The position numbers and the translations under genes are program-made. This document shows, one piece after another, positions 9,012-18,271 of a stretch of 64,000 bases of DNA (position 1 is the first letter of the stretch; each line of letters begins with the position of its first letter). Location of the stretch: assembly GCF_002135335.1 (NCBI RefSeq), contig NZ_NEGC01000007.1, forward strand, positions 62,001-126,000, read 5' to 3'. The notes under the pieces are model-generated. The model was not told the DNA's origin, did no database searches, and was given only the letters and a program-made list of their open reading frames with translations. This DNA comes from Acinetobacter sp. ANC 4470 (GTDB lineage: Bacteria; Pseudomonadota; Gammaproteobacteria; Pseudomonadales; Moraxellaceae).

Positions 9012-9120
9012 AAATACTTTTCTATTTGATTTAATAAAATAATGATCAAATAGAATAAATCTTTAATCTTATTCTATTCAGAACTTCTCTTTATTCCACC
9101 AGATCAATAATTTCTCAATA

Positions 9121-9354
9121 GATAACTTGCATAAATCAAAAAACGTTCAATATTCGAGTTTTTAAAATCAGCACTGCCTCATTTTATTGCTTCAGTTTTT
9201 ATGCCTTTGCGTAGGCACTATCCCTACTTTTGAAAGGTCAAAATGAGGAGCTCAAAATATATTTTGAGTCCGCAAGGAAAACCTTTTGTTTCCCATACAC
9301 GACATCCCTGTCGTGCTGGGAAACGTGTGGCATCCATGCCACACTCATGAATTC
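9121..9354 (+). repeat. R1 intergenic multi-hairpin repeat, copy a
   Basis: This 234-bp tract reappears, inverted, at 39758-40028. Identity is high along most of its length, including AATATTCGA, AAAATCAGCACTGCCTCATT, CTACTTTTGAAAGGTCAAAA and CTTTTGTTTCCCATACACGA. It contains several palindromes: the 18-bp CTCAAAATATATTTTGAG (9251-9268), a CACGACA/TGTCGTG hairpin (9298-9315) and GTGTGGCATCCATGCCACAC (9325-9344). It starts about 110 bp after the 88-aa gene. It carries no convincing coding frame. The gap 9012-9469 holds this repeat and otherwise nothing I recognise. Confidence 0.82.
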
Positions 9355-9469
9355 AAGATTTCCTAAAGTTTATTTTTTAATATTGGCTTTAAGAACTACT
9401 TGTGTTAATCAAAAAGCGACTTATCAAAGAAGTCTAATAACATGTAGCAGAAATAAGCCCAGCACTTAC

Positions 9470-10198
9470 TTATTTATATAGATCAATAAAGTCTTTTAAT
9501 CGAATTTTTTGTTGCCCATCTGCATCAAAATTATCTGTTGCTAACCAAGCCTGATATGCCTTTTGCAGATGAATCCACTCTTCATCCAAAATTGAAAACC
9601 ATGCGGTATTGCGATTTCGACCTTTCGCTATACGGTCTTGACGAAAAGTTCCTTCATACTGAAAGCCAAAACGTAAAGCTGCACGTTTTGAAGGTTGATT
9701 CAATTCATCACACTTCCATTCCACACGGCGAAAGCCTTGCTTAAAACAAAGCTGTAATAATAAATAGATCACTTCTGTTGATGCAGTAGACTGCTTCATT
9801 TGATGTGAAAAATAAACATTTCCTATTTCAATGACATGATCTACAGGACGTTGATTAATTAACCCCACCCATCCCACAATCGTATGGTTCACTTCAATTA
9901 AATAATGTGTTGTTCCCTTAAAGCCAAAACACCCCTCTAAAGCGATTCGTAATTCATCTGCGCTCTCAAAACCTGAATAAGGTAAATAAGTCCAACAACT
10001 GCGATCTACTTCAGTTTTTACACATTGCCAAATTTGTTTAACACGATCTTCACTCAGCGTCGTTGCAGAAAAATAATGTAATGTGACACTTTTTCCATAT
10101 AAATTTTCTACTAAAAGATGGACTGCTAAAGGATTGGATACAGGAATCCCGACAATCTGGCCATATTCATTTTCTTGTACTTTTTGATCATTTTTCAT
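9470..10198 (-). CDS. GNAT acetyltransferase, RimJ/RimL type
   Basis: The 242-aa protein has a GNAT fold of the RimJ/RimL (Acetyltransf_3) kind. It has an N-terminal LLVENLYGKSVTLHYFSATTLSEDRVKQIW. The core strands are HYLIEVNHTIVGWVGLIN and VIEIGNVYFS, followed by EVIYLLLQLCFKQGFRRVEWKCDELNQPSKRAALRFGFQYEGTFRQDRIAKGRNRNTAWFSI. The last stretch (N-x-x-S-x-R-x-A-x-R-x-G-F-x-x-E-G) is the family signature. The substrate is unknown. It stands alone between two gaps. Confidence 0.88.
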   Translation of the reverse strand: MKNDQKVQENEYGQIVGIPVSNPLAVHLLVENLYGKSVTLHYFSATTLSEDRVKQIWQCVKTEVDRSCWTYLPYSGFESADELRIALEGCFGFKGTTHYLIEVNHTIVGWVGLINQRPVDHVIEIGNVYFSHQMKQSTASTEVIYLLLQLCFKQGFRRVEWKCDELNQPSKRAALRFGFQYEGTFRQDRIAKGRNRNTAWFSILDEEWIHLQKAYQAWLATDNFDADGQQKIRLKDFIDLYK

Positions 10199-10492
10199 AT
10201 GTAATCACAACGTTTTTCTTGATTTTATATTGCACAAAAAATTTCTTTTACGCCAGTAAAAATACATATCTAACAATGACATCATGTTCGTGATTATCAT
10301 CTTAGATAAGCATTTAAATAAATATTCCCTATTTATTTTCAGGTTTTTTTGTATTTGGTCACTTAATTAATTTATTTGAAGTCAAATTTCCATTACACTA
10401 GTGCCTACTTATTACGTGCTTTTTCTTTCGATGTGAGATCGAATTGAAAGCCTCCTGCATGCCTTTGAAAATTCGCGTGGCCTATAACTGCA
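10199..10492. other. Divergent promoter region, GNAT gene / scpA
   Basis: About 290 bp of AT-rich sequence between divergent genes. A 17-codon out-of-frame reading frame (ATG at 10459) overlaps the scpA start but lacks a Shine-Dalgarno, so I do not call it. No repeats or RNA structures are evident. Confidence 0.4.
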
Positions 10493-11287
10493 ATGAATCA
10501 ACCCATCCATGATGCTATGGAGCAAACTTCACACATCCGTGTTCTGGATGAGTGGCAAGAATCGATTCCTGAGGATTTATACATTCCTCCTGCTGCATTT
10601 GAAATTCTTTTAGAGCATTTTGAAGGACCACTCGACTTTTTAATTTACCTGATTCAAAAAAGTGGTTTCGACCTATTACAACTTGATATCGCCCCAATTG
10701 CAGCACAATATTTATCCTACATGAATGCAATGAAGTCACTCAACATTGAACTCACAGCAGATTATATGGTGATGGCAGCATTATTAGCCGATCTTAAATC
10801 TCGCCTATTACTGCCAAAAGTAAGTTCATCCTTTGTTGTTGAGAAAGACCCCAAACAAGAACTGATTGACCGCCTTGAAACCTATTTACGCGTTAAACAA
10901 GCAGCTGAACGTCTGGGTCAACTACCAGTTTTAGAACGTGATACGTTTCCAGCCCATGTAAGTCTTGGTCAAATGGTACAAAACAACGAAGGCTATAATT
11001 CCGATCTGTTACGTGATGCTTTATTTTGTGTGTTTAATCGACCAGAACCTGTGATTCACAAAATTCAACAAGAACCTGTACTGCTAGAAGAACGTATCGC
11101 TTTTATTGAATATAAATTACGCTCTGGTGAAGTCTTGCATTTTGGTGCTTTACTTAAACCAAGCCAAGGTCGTATGGGTATGGTCGTGACATTTATGGCG
11201 ATTCTTGAACTGACACGCCAACAAAAAGTCAATATTATTGCTACAGGTATTGAAGCCCCTTTGGCGATTCAAGGAGTGCGGGCATGA
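10493..11287 (+). CDS. scpA: Segregation and condensation protein ScpA
   Basis: ScpA is the kleisin subunit that bridges Smc heads in the bacterial condensin. The 264-aa protein has the ScpA N-terminus (FEGPLDFLIYLIQKSGFDLLQLDIAPIAAQYLSYMNAM) that binds the Smc neck, the LLADLKSRLLLPK stretch, and a C-terminal winged-helix part. It overlaps scpB by 4 bp (ATGA). The smc gene lies 14 kb away in this window on the other strand, so the complex comes from two loci. Confidence 0.95.
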   Translation: MNQPIHDAMEQTSHIRVLDEWQESIPEDLYIPPAAFEILLEHFEGPLDFLIYLIQKSGFDLLQLDIAPIAAQYLSYMNAMKSLNIELTADYMVMAALLADLKSRLLLPKVSSSFVVEKDPKQELIDRLETYLRVKQAAERLGQLPVLERDTFPAHVSLGQMVQNNEGYNSDLLRDALFCVFNRPEPVIHKIQQEPVLLEERIAFIEYKLRSGEVLHFGALLKPSQGRMGMVVTFMAILELTRQQKVNIIATGIEAPLAIQGVRA

Positions 11288-11874
11288 TTGATTCTCAAAC
11301 CATGCCGCTGTCGGTTGCCGATAATCAACATGAAGTTTTAATGCAACTCGAAGCGATTATTTTTGCCAGTGAAGCTGCTGTATCGCTTGCTCGCTTAAAA
11401 GAAGCATTGCAAAATCAGTATACTAAACAAGAATTGCGTCAACTCTTACAACAACTTGCTATGCTACAACATGGCAGATCTATCGAACTGGTAGAAACCG
11501 CTGAAGGTTTCCGTTTTCAGGTTCGTGCCAAATATCGCAATATCATTACCCAAGTTTGGCCAGAGCGACCTACTCGTTTGTCACCAACCCTACTCGAAAC
11601 CATGGCTGTGATTGCTTATCACCAACCTGTAACTCGAGCAGATATTGAACAAATTCGTGGAGTTTCAAACAATAGTCAAATATTAAGATCATTGTTTGAT
11701 TGGAACTGGATTAAAGAATCTGGTTTCAGAGAACTCCCGGGAAGACCCGCGTTGTTAGTTACAACGCCACAATTTTTAAATGCATTTGGCCTAGCATCTT
11801 TAGGTCAGTTGCCTCCCCTACAGGATGCCAAGGAAGCTTTTATGGCGCTCGATGCTCACGCAGCGAAGTCATAG
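11284..11874 (+). CDS. scpB: Segregation and condensation protein ScpB
   Basis: ScpB (196 aa) dimerises and binds ScpA to regulate the Smc ATPase. It has two winged-helix domains: LEAIIFASEAAVSLARLKEALQ near residue 22 and TRLSPTLLETMAVIAYHQPVTRADIEQIRGVSNNSQILRSL near residue 97, which includes the family hallmark (IAYHQPVTRADIEQIRG). It is translationally coupled to scpA and followed 41 bp later by rluB, the usual scpAB-rluB arrangement. Confidence 0.95.
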   Translation: MIDSQTMPLSVADNQHEVLMQLEAIIFASEAAVSLARLKEALQNQYTKQELRQLLQQLAMLQHGRSIELVETAEGFRFQVRAKYRNIITQVWPERPTRLSPTLLETMAVIAYHQPVTRADIEQIRGVSNNSQILRSLFDWNWIKESGFRELPGRPALLVTTPQFLNAFGLASLGQLPPLQDAKEAFMALDAHAAKS

Positions 11875-11915
11875 ATAGGTGAACTGTTGATGATAATTTC
11901 TAAGGTTATGCTGTC

Positions 11916-13082
11916 ATGAGTGAAAAATTACAAAAGGTGCTTGCACGCGTTGGTTTGGGTTCTCGCCGTTATATGGAAGAAGTCATTGCCGCGGGTCGTG
12001 TCAGTATCAATGGACGTGTTGCCCAAGTCGGTGAACGTATTGAACCAACTGATGAGCTTCGCATCGATGGTCGTAAAGTCCAGTTCCAAATTGAAGACGA
12101 AATTCGTCGTCGTGTGATCATTTACTACAAACCAGAAGGTGAAATCTGTTCACGCAGTGACCCTGAGTCACGTCCGACAGTATTTGAACAATTACCAGCT
12201 ATTCCGGGTGATCGTTGGGTGATGGTGGGGCGTCTAGACATCAACTCAAGCGGTTTATTAATGTTCACCAATGATGGTGAATTGGCCAATCGTTTAATGC
12301 ATCCTTCAAATGAAATTGAACGTGAATATGCTGTACGTGTGATGGGTGAAGTCACTCCACAAATCAGAAACAACATGACCAATGGTGTTGTGCTTGATGA
12401 TGGTCCAGCAAAATTCGAGTCATTCTCTGAAATTGGCGGTGAAGGTATTAACCGTTGGTATCAAGTGGTGGTTAAAGAAGGACGTAACCGCGAAGTACGT
12501 CGTATTTTCGAATCTCAAGGTTTGAAAGTCAGTCGTTTATTGCGTACCCGTTACGGTAGCGTGATTTTACCGCGTGAACTGCGTACCGGCCGTTGGATTG
12601 AACTTGATAAAAACGATATCGACAACTTAACCAAATCTGTTGAGTTAAAACCACGTCAGGGTACGGGTCTTTTCGGTATGGCAAAACGCCGTAACGAACG
12701 TATGCAAGACAAACCACTAGCTGCACGTCGTGGTGGCTACCTACGCCAACAACGCCGCGATAGCGAAGGTGAAGTACAACAACCCGACCAGCGTCGTGAC
12801 CAGCGCCAAACTGGCACTGAAAATGCGCGTCCAGATAACCGCAGTGACAACCGTTTCAATAGTCGCCCTGTTCGTACCGAAGCTAATGGCGACAACCGTT
12901 TTAACAGCCGCAATGACCGTTCAGAGCAGCGCACTGATCGTTCAGAACCGCGTAATGACAACCGTGGCAATCGTGTTAACAATGATCGTAACGGTAACAC
13001 TATGGATAACGAAAACCGTAATGAAAACAAATTTGCTCCACGCAAACCTTTTGGTATCAATAAAGGCTTTAAGAAGTTTTAA
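11916..13082 (+). CDS. rluB: 23S rRNA pseudouridine(2605) synthase RluB
   Basis: RluB makes pseudouridine 2605 in 23S rRNA. An S4 RNA-binding domain (LQKVLARVGLGSRRYMEEVIAAGRVSINGR) is followed by the RsuA/RluB catalytic domain, with the catalytic aspartate in VGRLDINSSGLLMFTNDGELANRLMHP. After about residue 250 comes a roughly 135-residue low-complexity tail rich in Arg, Asn, Asp and Gln (RDQRQTGTENARPDNRSDNRFNSR and similar), ending APRKPFGINKGFKKF. The tail is probably disordered and RNA-binding. Transcription ends in a hairpin that belongs to repeat R2a. Confidence 0.95.
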   Translation: MSEKLQKVLARVGLGSRRYMEEVIAAGRVSINGRVAQVGERIEPTDELRIDGRKVQFQIEDEIRRRVIIYYKPEGEICSRSDPESRPTVFEQLPAIPGDRWVMVGRLDINSSGLLMFTNDGELANRLMHPSNEIEREYAVRVMGEVTPQIRNNMTNGVVLDDGPAKFESFSEIGGEGINRWYQVVVKEGRNREVRRIFESQGLKVSRLLRTRYGSVILPRELRTGRWIELDKNDIDNLTKSVELKPRQGTGLFGMAKRRNERMQDKPLAARRGGYLRQQRRDSEGEVQQPDQRRDQRQTGTENARPDNRSDNRFNSRPVRTEANGDNRFNSRNDRSEQRTDRSEPRNDNRGNRVNNDRNGNTMDNENRNENKFAPRKPFGINKGFKKF

Positions 13083-13101
13083 TACTTAAATTGCTTTAAA
13101 T

Positions 13102-13483
13102 AAAAGCCGGTCAGCTAAGAGCTTGACTGGCTTTTTTTATTTTAAATTCATAATGTTATTCGATACGCGGAAATGTCATCCGCAACTTGAGCAATAAATA
13201 AAGCACGGCTTTATTTTGCAGCGCAAGGAAAAAACACTTTGAAAATTAAGATTTCTGCGATGAATTGATCAATAAAAGGTATTTGACGAGTTTTGCGGTG
13301 AGGCGCACTGCGCCGCAAGATGCCTTTCTTGCGAACTCAAAATATATTTTGAGGCTTCTCATTTGGGCTTATCCAAAGTAACAGATGAGCTCTAAGTATT
13401 TAATTTAATAAACATAAGACTCCGTCGTGAATCACTAAAAAGCTAAGGAGTTGATTGTAAAATCCTTTAACTGATCAGCATTA
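13102..13483 (+). repeat. R2 intergenic repeat, copy a, including the rluB terminator
   Basis: R2a begins with a terminator hairpin (13103-13133; AAAGCC...GGCTTT, then seven T) and continues with TTTTAAATTCAT and CGATACGCGG. Next is a 9-bp stem AAATAAAGC/GCTTTATTT (13196-13216), then a block nearly identical to 21329-21660 read on the other strand. The middle (about 13299-13386) differs from R2b and holds the palindrome CTCAAAATATATTTTGAG (13336-13353), shared with R1. The distal end has ACTCCGTCGTGAAT and CTAAAAAGCTAAGGAGTT. This accounts for the whole gap between rluB and bioD. No protein is encoded. Confidence 0.85.
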
Positions 13484-13528
13484 ACTAATTTGAATGGCTT
13501 TTTTACAGCTGAAAAAAGAAGAATTTTT

Positions 13529-14170
13529 TTAAAGGACTGGAATATCAATCCACAGTGCTTTGGGAAAATGCTTCGCCAAATATGCCTTTAAATAGGCGGC
13601 TGTATCTTGGGAAATCAGTGCATCTTGCGATTCATCATTTAAATTATAGGCCAAAGCATACAGTTCTAAACCACGGATTTTAAGGGCTTCCAAACTTAAA
13701 AGCGTATGGTTAATACTGCCTAAACGCCCTGAACTGACCAAAATGACAGGGAATTTTTTCTCCACAATATAATCAATAGTCAGTAGATCTGTGGTTAAAG
13801 GCACCATCAAACCACCAGCACCTTCAAGCAACACCAGATCATATTTTTCAGCGAGCTGTTGGGTTGCATCGGCAATTTTGTGAAAATCAATTTCACGACC
13901 ATCAATCTTCGTGGCTAAATGGGGCGATGCAGGATAAGTAAAAATCTCAGGCATGGTCAGTTTGCTGTAATCCTCAGGCAACCAGCCCATCCCCATAATT
14001 TCACGGTGCTGTTCAATATCTTCAGAAATATCAACATTACCCGTTTGAATCAGCTTTTGGGTAATGGTTTTTTGCCCCTGCTCGTTCCATAACTTTGCCA
14101 AATAACCCGTCGTATAGGTCTTGCCAATCCCTGTATCAATACCACTGATAAAATATACAGGTGCGCTCAT
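13529..14170 (-). CDS. bioD: Dethiobiotin synthetase BioD
   Basis: BioD closes the ureido ring of dethiobiotin from DAPA, CO2 and ATP. The 213-aa protein starts [28 protein letters not shown], containing the P-loop variant GxxxxxGKT. It also has [12 protein letters not shown] and [22 protein letters not shown]. The frame is open for another 42 codons upstream, but the ATG at 14170 gives the family start and overlaps the bioC stop by 4 bp. Last gene of the biotin run. Confidence 0.95.
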   Translation of the reverse strand: MSAPVYFISGIDTGIGKTYTTGYLAKLWNEQGQKTITQKLIQTGNVDISEDIEQHREIMGMGWLPEDYSKLTMPEIFTYPASPHLATKIDGREIDFHKIADATQQLAEKYDLVLLEGAGGLMVPLTTDLLTIDYIVEKKFPVILVSSGRLGSINHTLLSLEALKIRGLELYALAYNLNDESQDALISQDTAAYLKAYLAKHFPKALWIDIPVL

Positions 14171-14946
14171 GGCTTTCTCCGTGCAATACAATAAATAGGA
14201 TGATAGCTCAGGCGATAGCTTGCTTGACCTGACTGATCCACATTTGAAAACTGTTGATAATCTAAATAAAATTGTTGTAACGACTGTTTGCTCCAACGAT
14301 GCTTAGACGCTGTTGCCGTGACACCCGTGGCTTTTAAATGCTGTAACACTTGTTTTGGATGCTCAAAATCTAAAATTTCAATATTTTCAGATAAATGAAT
14401 AATATCAAAGCCCTGAGCAATCAGTTTTTCCTGAATAGTTGCAAGATTAAGATAATCCAAACCTTGCCCCGTTAATGCTTTAATCTCTTTGAGGTTTTGC
14501 TGTCCAAAGGTCGAAAAACATAAATAACCTTCAGCAATTAAAGCATTTGCACATTGGTTAAAAATCGCATCTAAATCAAATAGCCACTGCAATGCGGAAC
14601 TTGAAACGATCAGATCTAAACCTTGGGGAAATTGCAGCTGTTCAATATCACCGATCAGCCATTGCAGTTGCTTCGATTCAGAAAAATGCTGCTGAACTTC
14701 AGGGTATAAATCATTCAATATCAATTGATTAAACTTAAAATTCCGCACCAACAAATGACTTAAATTGCCCGAGCCACAACCTATTTCAAAAACACGATCA
14801 ACCTTTGTTTTGGGCAAGTAATTCTGCATCAATTCCAATAAATGCTGACAAATCTGCTTTTGCACCACGGCATGCTGCGTATAGCTTTTCCCCGCCTTTT
14901 CAAAACGCTGAGCGACTTGGGCTTTATCAATATTGAGATTTTTCAC
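14167..14946 (-). CDS. bioC: Malonyl-ACP O-methyltransferase BioC
   Basis: BioC methylates malonyl-ACP so that it can enter fatty acid synthesis as the pimelate precursor. The 259-aa protein has SAM motif I ([17 protein letters not shown], about residues 60-75), the post-I LNDLYP, and [20 protein letters not shown], typical of BioC. An N-terminal [22 protein letters not shown] also matches the family. It lies between bioF and bioD with a 4-bp overlap with bioD. Its methyl-ester product would be the substrate of the BioH-like esterase upstream. Confidence 0.95.
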   Translation of the reverse strand: MKNLNIDKAQVAQRFEKAGKSYTQHAVVQKQICQHLLELMQNYLPKTKVDRVFEIGCGSGNLSHLLVRNFKFNQLILNDLYPEVQQHFSESKQLQWLIGDIEQLQFPQGLDLIVSSSALQWLFDLDAIFNQCANALIAEGYLCFSTFGQQNLKEIKALTGQGLDYLNLATIQEKLIAQGFDIIHLSENIEILDFEHPKQVLQHLKATGVTATASKHRWSKQSLQQFYLDYQQFSNVDQSGQASYRLSYHPIYCIARRKP

Positions 14947-14970
14947 AATGCATCACTCACAGCAAAATAC

Positions 14971-16140
14971 TCACAACAATGCAACCAACTGAGCCAAATC
15001 AGCCTGATTCATTTGCGAAGTTAAGCAAATCCGCAACCGTGAACCATGCTGCGGCACTGTCGGTGGCCGTACAGGCATAATGTAAAAACCTTGCTGTTGT
15101 AAGGCTTTGGCTTTATTCACTGTTTTTTGTGACTCACCAATAATGACAGGCACAATATGCGAAGTCGATGGGCAATCAAAACCTTTGCTTTGCACTGCTT
15201 GTTGTAAATACTGACTAATTTGTTGTAAATGCTGACGCTGTTGATTTAATTCTAAAACTTTTTGGAAAATAAAATTTGTCCACGCCATACAGACTGGTGG
15301 TTGTGCCGTACTAAAAATAAGAGGTCGCATGCTATTAATCAAATAATCACAAATGATGGCATGACAAATCAAATAGCCACCGACAGAAGCTAAGGCTTTA
15401 CCAAAAGTGCCAACCAAAAAATCAATCTCATCGATCACACCATATTGTTGCGCACAGCCCAAACCTTGCTCGCCACGTACACCTATCGCATGCGCTTCAT
15501 CGACATAAAGCATGACTTTGCTAAATTGCTGTTTAATCCGCACCAATTCAGCTAAATCTGTCTCATCACCATCCATACTAAAGATGGATTCAGTCACCAC
15601 AATAATGCGATCAAAGCTTTCATCGGCATGATATTTTTGTAAAAGTTGGCTTAAATGATTCAAGTCATTATGATGATACCGCACATATTTAGCCGACGAC
15701 AAACGGATGCCATCAATCATGCTGGCATGAATGAGTTTATCTGCAAGGATTAAGGTTTTTGCATCACTCAGTGCAGGCAAAATACCAATATTCATGTGAT
15801 AACCACTGTTAAATAACAGCGCTGACCGTCCATGAAATGCCTGAGTTAAACTTGCTTCAAACTGTTCATATTCAGGAAAGTTTCCTGTCAATAAACGAGA
15901 GGATGATGAGCTCATAATACGTAAATCATTCGGTGTTTGATCGAAAAATTGTTCACGTAAATGAAGATCTGAAGCTAAGCCTAAATAATCATTCGAGCTA
16001 AGATTCAGCATGCTATGACCGTTAATTTGAATCGTGCGACCGTGCTGAATATTCGACGTAAATTGACGTAAATTACCTTGTTGTTTTAATTGCTCAAGTT
16101 GCGCTGAATAATGATCCAGATGTTGCTCAAGTTGACTCAT
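14971..16140 (-). CDS. bioF: 8-amino-7-oxononanoate synthase BioF
   Basis: This PLP enzyme joins L-alanine to pimeloyl-ACP. The 389-aa protein has [11 protein letters not shown] near residue 48, [41 protein letters not shown], and the PLP lysine K248 in [13 protein letters not shown]. It ends with the [20 protein letters not shown] stretch of alpha-oxoamine synthases. The stop of bioA overlaps its start by 4 bp. Confidence 0.96.
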   Translation of the reverse strand: MSQLEQHLDHYSAQLEQLKQQGNLRQFTSNIQHGRTIQINGHSMLNLSSNDYLGLASDLHLREQFFDQTPNDLRIMSSSSSRLLTGNFPEYEQFEASLTQAFHGRSALLFNSGYHMNIGILPALSDAKTLILADKLIHASMIDGIRLSSAKYVRYHHNDLNHLSQLLQKYHADESFDRIIVVTESIFSMDGDETDLAELVRIKQQFSKVMLYVDEAHAIGVRGEQGLGCAQQYGVIDEIDFLVGTFGKALASVGGYLICHAIICDYLINSMRPLIFSTAQPPVCMAWTNFIFQKVLELNQQRQHLQQISQYLQQAVQSKGFDCPSTSHIVPVIIGESQKTVNKAKALQQQGFYIMPVRPPTVPQHGSRLRICLTSQMNQADLAQLVALL

Positions 16141-17429
16141 GCCGAATGCTCCATCTGTTCAACCACTTCGACCAATTGTTGCAATAAAGTTTTAAGTTCA
16201 TTTTCCGTGATGATGTACGGTGGCATTACATAGACCAATTTTCCGAATGGACGGATCCAAATACCACGACGCACGAATTCTTGTTGTAAGGTTTTCATAT
16301 CGACATTAAAGGTCAGTTCCACCACACCAATTGCCCCCAAAATACGGACATCCTGCACATATTCAAGTTGTGACAATGGCTGTAAATGCACTGATAATTG
16401 TTGTTTGATACGTTGAATATTGGCTTGCCAGTCTTGTGCCAATAAGACTTGGGTACTTTTGACTGCGACAGCACATGCCAGAGGATTCGCCATAAAAGTG
16501 GGGCCATGCATAAATACACCTGCCTCGCCCTGACTAATGGTTCCCGCGACTTTTTTACTGGTTAAGGTGGCAGACAATGTCATATAACCGCCCGTTAAGC
16601 CCTTACCGATACACATAATGTCAGGTTCAACTTGAGCATGTTCCCACGCAAACATTTTACCTGTGCGCCCAAAACCTGTAGCAATTTCATCAAAAATCAG
16701 CAAAATATTATATTTTTCACAGAGTAATTTGGCTTGACGCAAATATTCAGGATGGTAAAACCGCATGCCTCCTGCACCTTGCACAATCGGCTCTAAAATG
16801 AGTCCAGCAATACTTTGATGATGCTCAGCCAAAGTCTGTTCCAGTTCGGCAATATCTGCCTGATCCCACTCATCATAAAAACCGACTTGCGGTGCAGGCA
16901 CAAAAATACGATTCGGTAAACTTGAACCAAAAATTTGATGCATACCTGTCACAGGGTCGCAGACTGACATGGCATTCCACGTATCCCCGTGGTAGCCCGA
17001 ACGTGGTGTAACAAAGTTGCTCTTCTCTTTTTTCCCTTGCGATGACCAATACTGTACCGCCATTTTCAAGGCAACTTCTACCGCTACAGAGCCTGAATCG
17101 GCATAGAAAATTTTATCTAAACTGGGCGGGGTAATTTGGAGCAGAAGTTTACCCAGTTCAATGGCAGGTTCATGAGTGAAACCACCAAACATGATATGCG
17201 ACATCTTCTGTAATTGATCCGTTACCGCCTGATTCAATTCTGGATGGTTATAACCGTGAATGGCACACCACCAAGATGACATGCCATCAATCAACTGACG
17301 ACCATCATCTAATTCAATAATTGCACCATAAGCCTGCTTTACCTTAAAGACAGGTAAAGGCTTGGTCATGGAGGTATAGGGATGCCAGATGTGTTCAAGA
17401 TCAAATTGCAGATCATTTAATTTGGTCAT
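16137..17429 (-). CDS. bioA: Adenosylmethionine-8-amino-7-oxononanoate aminotransferase BioA
   Basis: BioA transaminates KAPA to DAPA using S-adenosylmethionine as amino donor. The 430-aa class III aminotransferase shows [12 protein letters not shown] at the N-terminus, [69 protein letters not shown] and the PLP lysine in [14 protein letters not shown]. The ATG at 17429 has GGAG six bases ahead; a GTG at 17441 in frame lies upstream of that site and is rejected. It begins the tightly overlapping bioA-F-C-D block. Confidence 0.96.
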   Translation of the reverse strand: MTKLNDLQFDLEHIWHPYTSMTKPLPVFKVKQAYGAIIELDDGRQLIDGMSSWWCAIHGYNHPELNQAVTDQLQKMSHIMFGGFTHEPAIELGKLLLQITPPSLDKIFYADSGSVAVEVALKMAVQYWSSQGKKEKSNFVTPRSGYHGDTWNAMSVCDPVTGMHQIFGSSLPNRIFVPAPQVGFYDEWDQADIAELEQTLAEHHQSIAGLILEPIVQGAGGMRFYHPEYLRQAKLLCEKYNILLIFDEIATGFGRTGKMFAWEHAQVEPDIMCIGKGLTGGYMTLSATLTSKKVAGTISQGEAGVFMHGPTFMANPLACAVAVKSTQVLLAQDWQANIQRIKQQLSVHLQPLSQLEYVQDVRILGAIGVVELTFNVDMKTLQQEFVRRGIWIRPFGKLVYVMPPYIITENELKTLLQQLVEVVEQMEHSA

Positions 17430-17524
17430 CCTTAACTCCACTGTTACAGCAAAAATCTATTTTGTCGATCTTAAACCTGCACAGATAAAAAATAAATTGC
17501 GATATTTGCCACTTATCAAGATGT

Positions 17525-18244
17525 TTAATTCATTTTCTGTAAATATTGGCAGATTTTGTCAGTTATGAGTTCAGCTTTAAAGACAGGACAACCATGTGAA
17601 CCTTGAATGAACTCCACCTGCAAAAATTTTGCGTCGAATTGTTGGAAATTTTGAACAACTTTGCAATCAACTAAGACATCCTGCTCGGCAAAAATATGAT
17701 ACTGCTTACCCTGATAATTCTTTAAGATATCGACAATATTTAAATTTTCCAGCAAGTCTAAACCCTGTTTAAGCAGATCAAACTGTTGCGGCTGAATTAA
17801 ACTTTGTAAGGTGATGAAGTCTTTTTTGCTACCTTCTATACCCTGACAAACCATATAGCCAAATTTCTTCAGTGTCGCAAGCGCATCCTGTTCAAAGGAT
17901 TGTTTAAAAACTTGAAAGGTCTGTGGTGGCATAGCTGTTTGCCATGTGTCATTGGCGACAAAACACGGATTGGATGCCAAAGTGATTAAAATCTTTTGTT
18001 CAGCATAGTGTTGTTCAATTTCATCCACCAAAAGACTGGCAAGCTGTCCGCCTAAAGACCAACCGATAATCACATCAAATTGACGCGCCCATTCAGCCTT
18101 GTGTTGCAAAATATCTTGATCAAAAGCATTAAAAATATTGATCAGCTCAACTTGATGACCCTGTTGTTGCAGAGCCTGTTGTAATGAATAAAGGAGTTTC
18201 GTCCCCCCACCCCAGCCTGTAATCAGTAAAATACGTTCTTTCAC
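17525..18244 (-). CDS. bioH: BioH-like pimeloyl-ACP methyl ester esterase
   Basis: This 239-aa alpha/beta hydrolase has LLITGWGGGTKLLYSL, the nucleophile elbow IIGWSLGGQLASLL, LASNPCFVANDTWQ (compare ASSPCFSARDEW of E. coli BioH), GLDLLENLNIVDIL, acid loop AEQDVLVD and histidine loop GSHGCPVF. It likely cleaves pimeloyl-ACP methyl ester, which must happen after BioC. The start is probably the GTG at 18244, with GGGG about seven bases ahead; the frame also opens at a TTG (18256). It sits 95 bp upstream of bioA on the same strand. Overall similarity to BioH is modest, so the symbol is tentative. Confidence 0.78.
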   Translation of the reverse strand: MKERILLITGWGGGTKLLYSLQQALQQQGHQVELINIFNAFDQDILQHKAEWARQFDVIIGWSLGGQLASLLVDEIEQHYAEQKILITLASNPCFVANDTWQTAMPPQTFQVFKQSFEQDALATLKKFGYMVCQGIEGSKKDFITLQSLIQPQQFDLLKQGLDLLENLNIVDILKNYQGKQYHIFAEQDVLVDCKVVQNFQQFDAKFLQVEFIQGSHGCPVFKAELITDKICQYLQKMN

Positions 18245-18271
18245 AATCAGCCCCAAATTAAAAAATATAAA

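Noticed and set aside
9230..9481. 83-codon frame across repeat R1a
   Set aside because: Its sequence follows the repeat palindromes, has no ribosome site and is not kept in frame in copy R1b.
10459..10512. 17-codon leader frame overlapping the scpA start
   Set aside because: No Shine-Dalgarno and no stem-loop that would make it a control peptide.
12730..13089. 119-codon plus-strand and 107-codon minus-strand frames over the rluB tail
   Set aside because: Both are shadows of the biased codons in the low-complexity tail.
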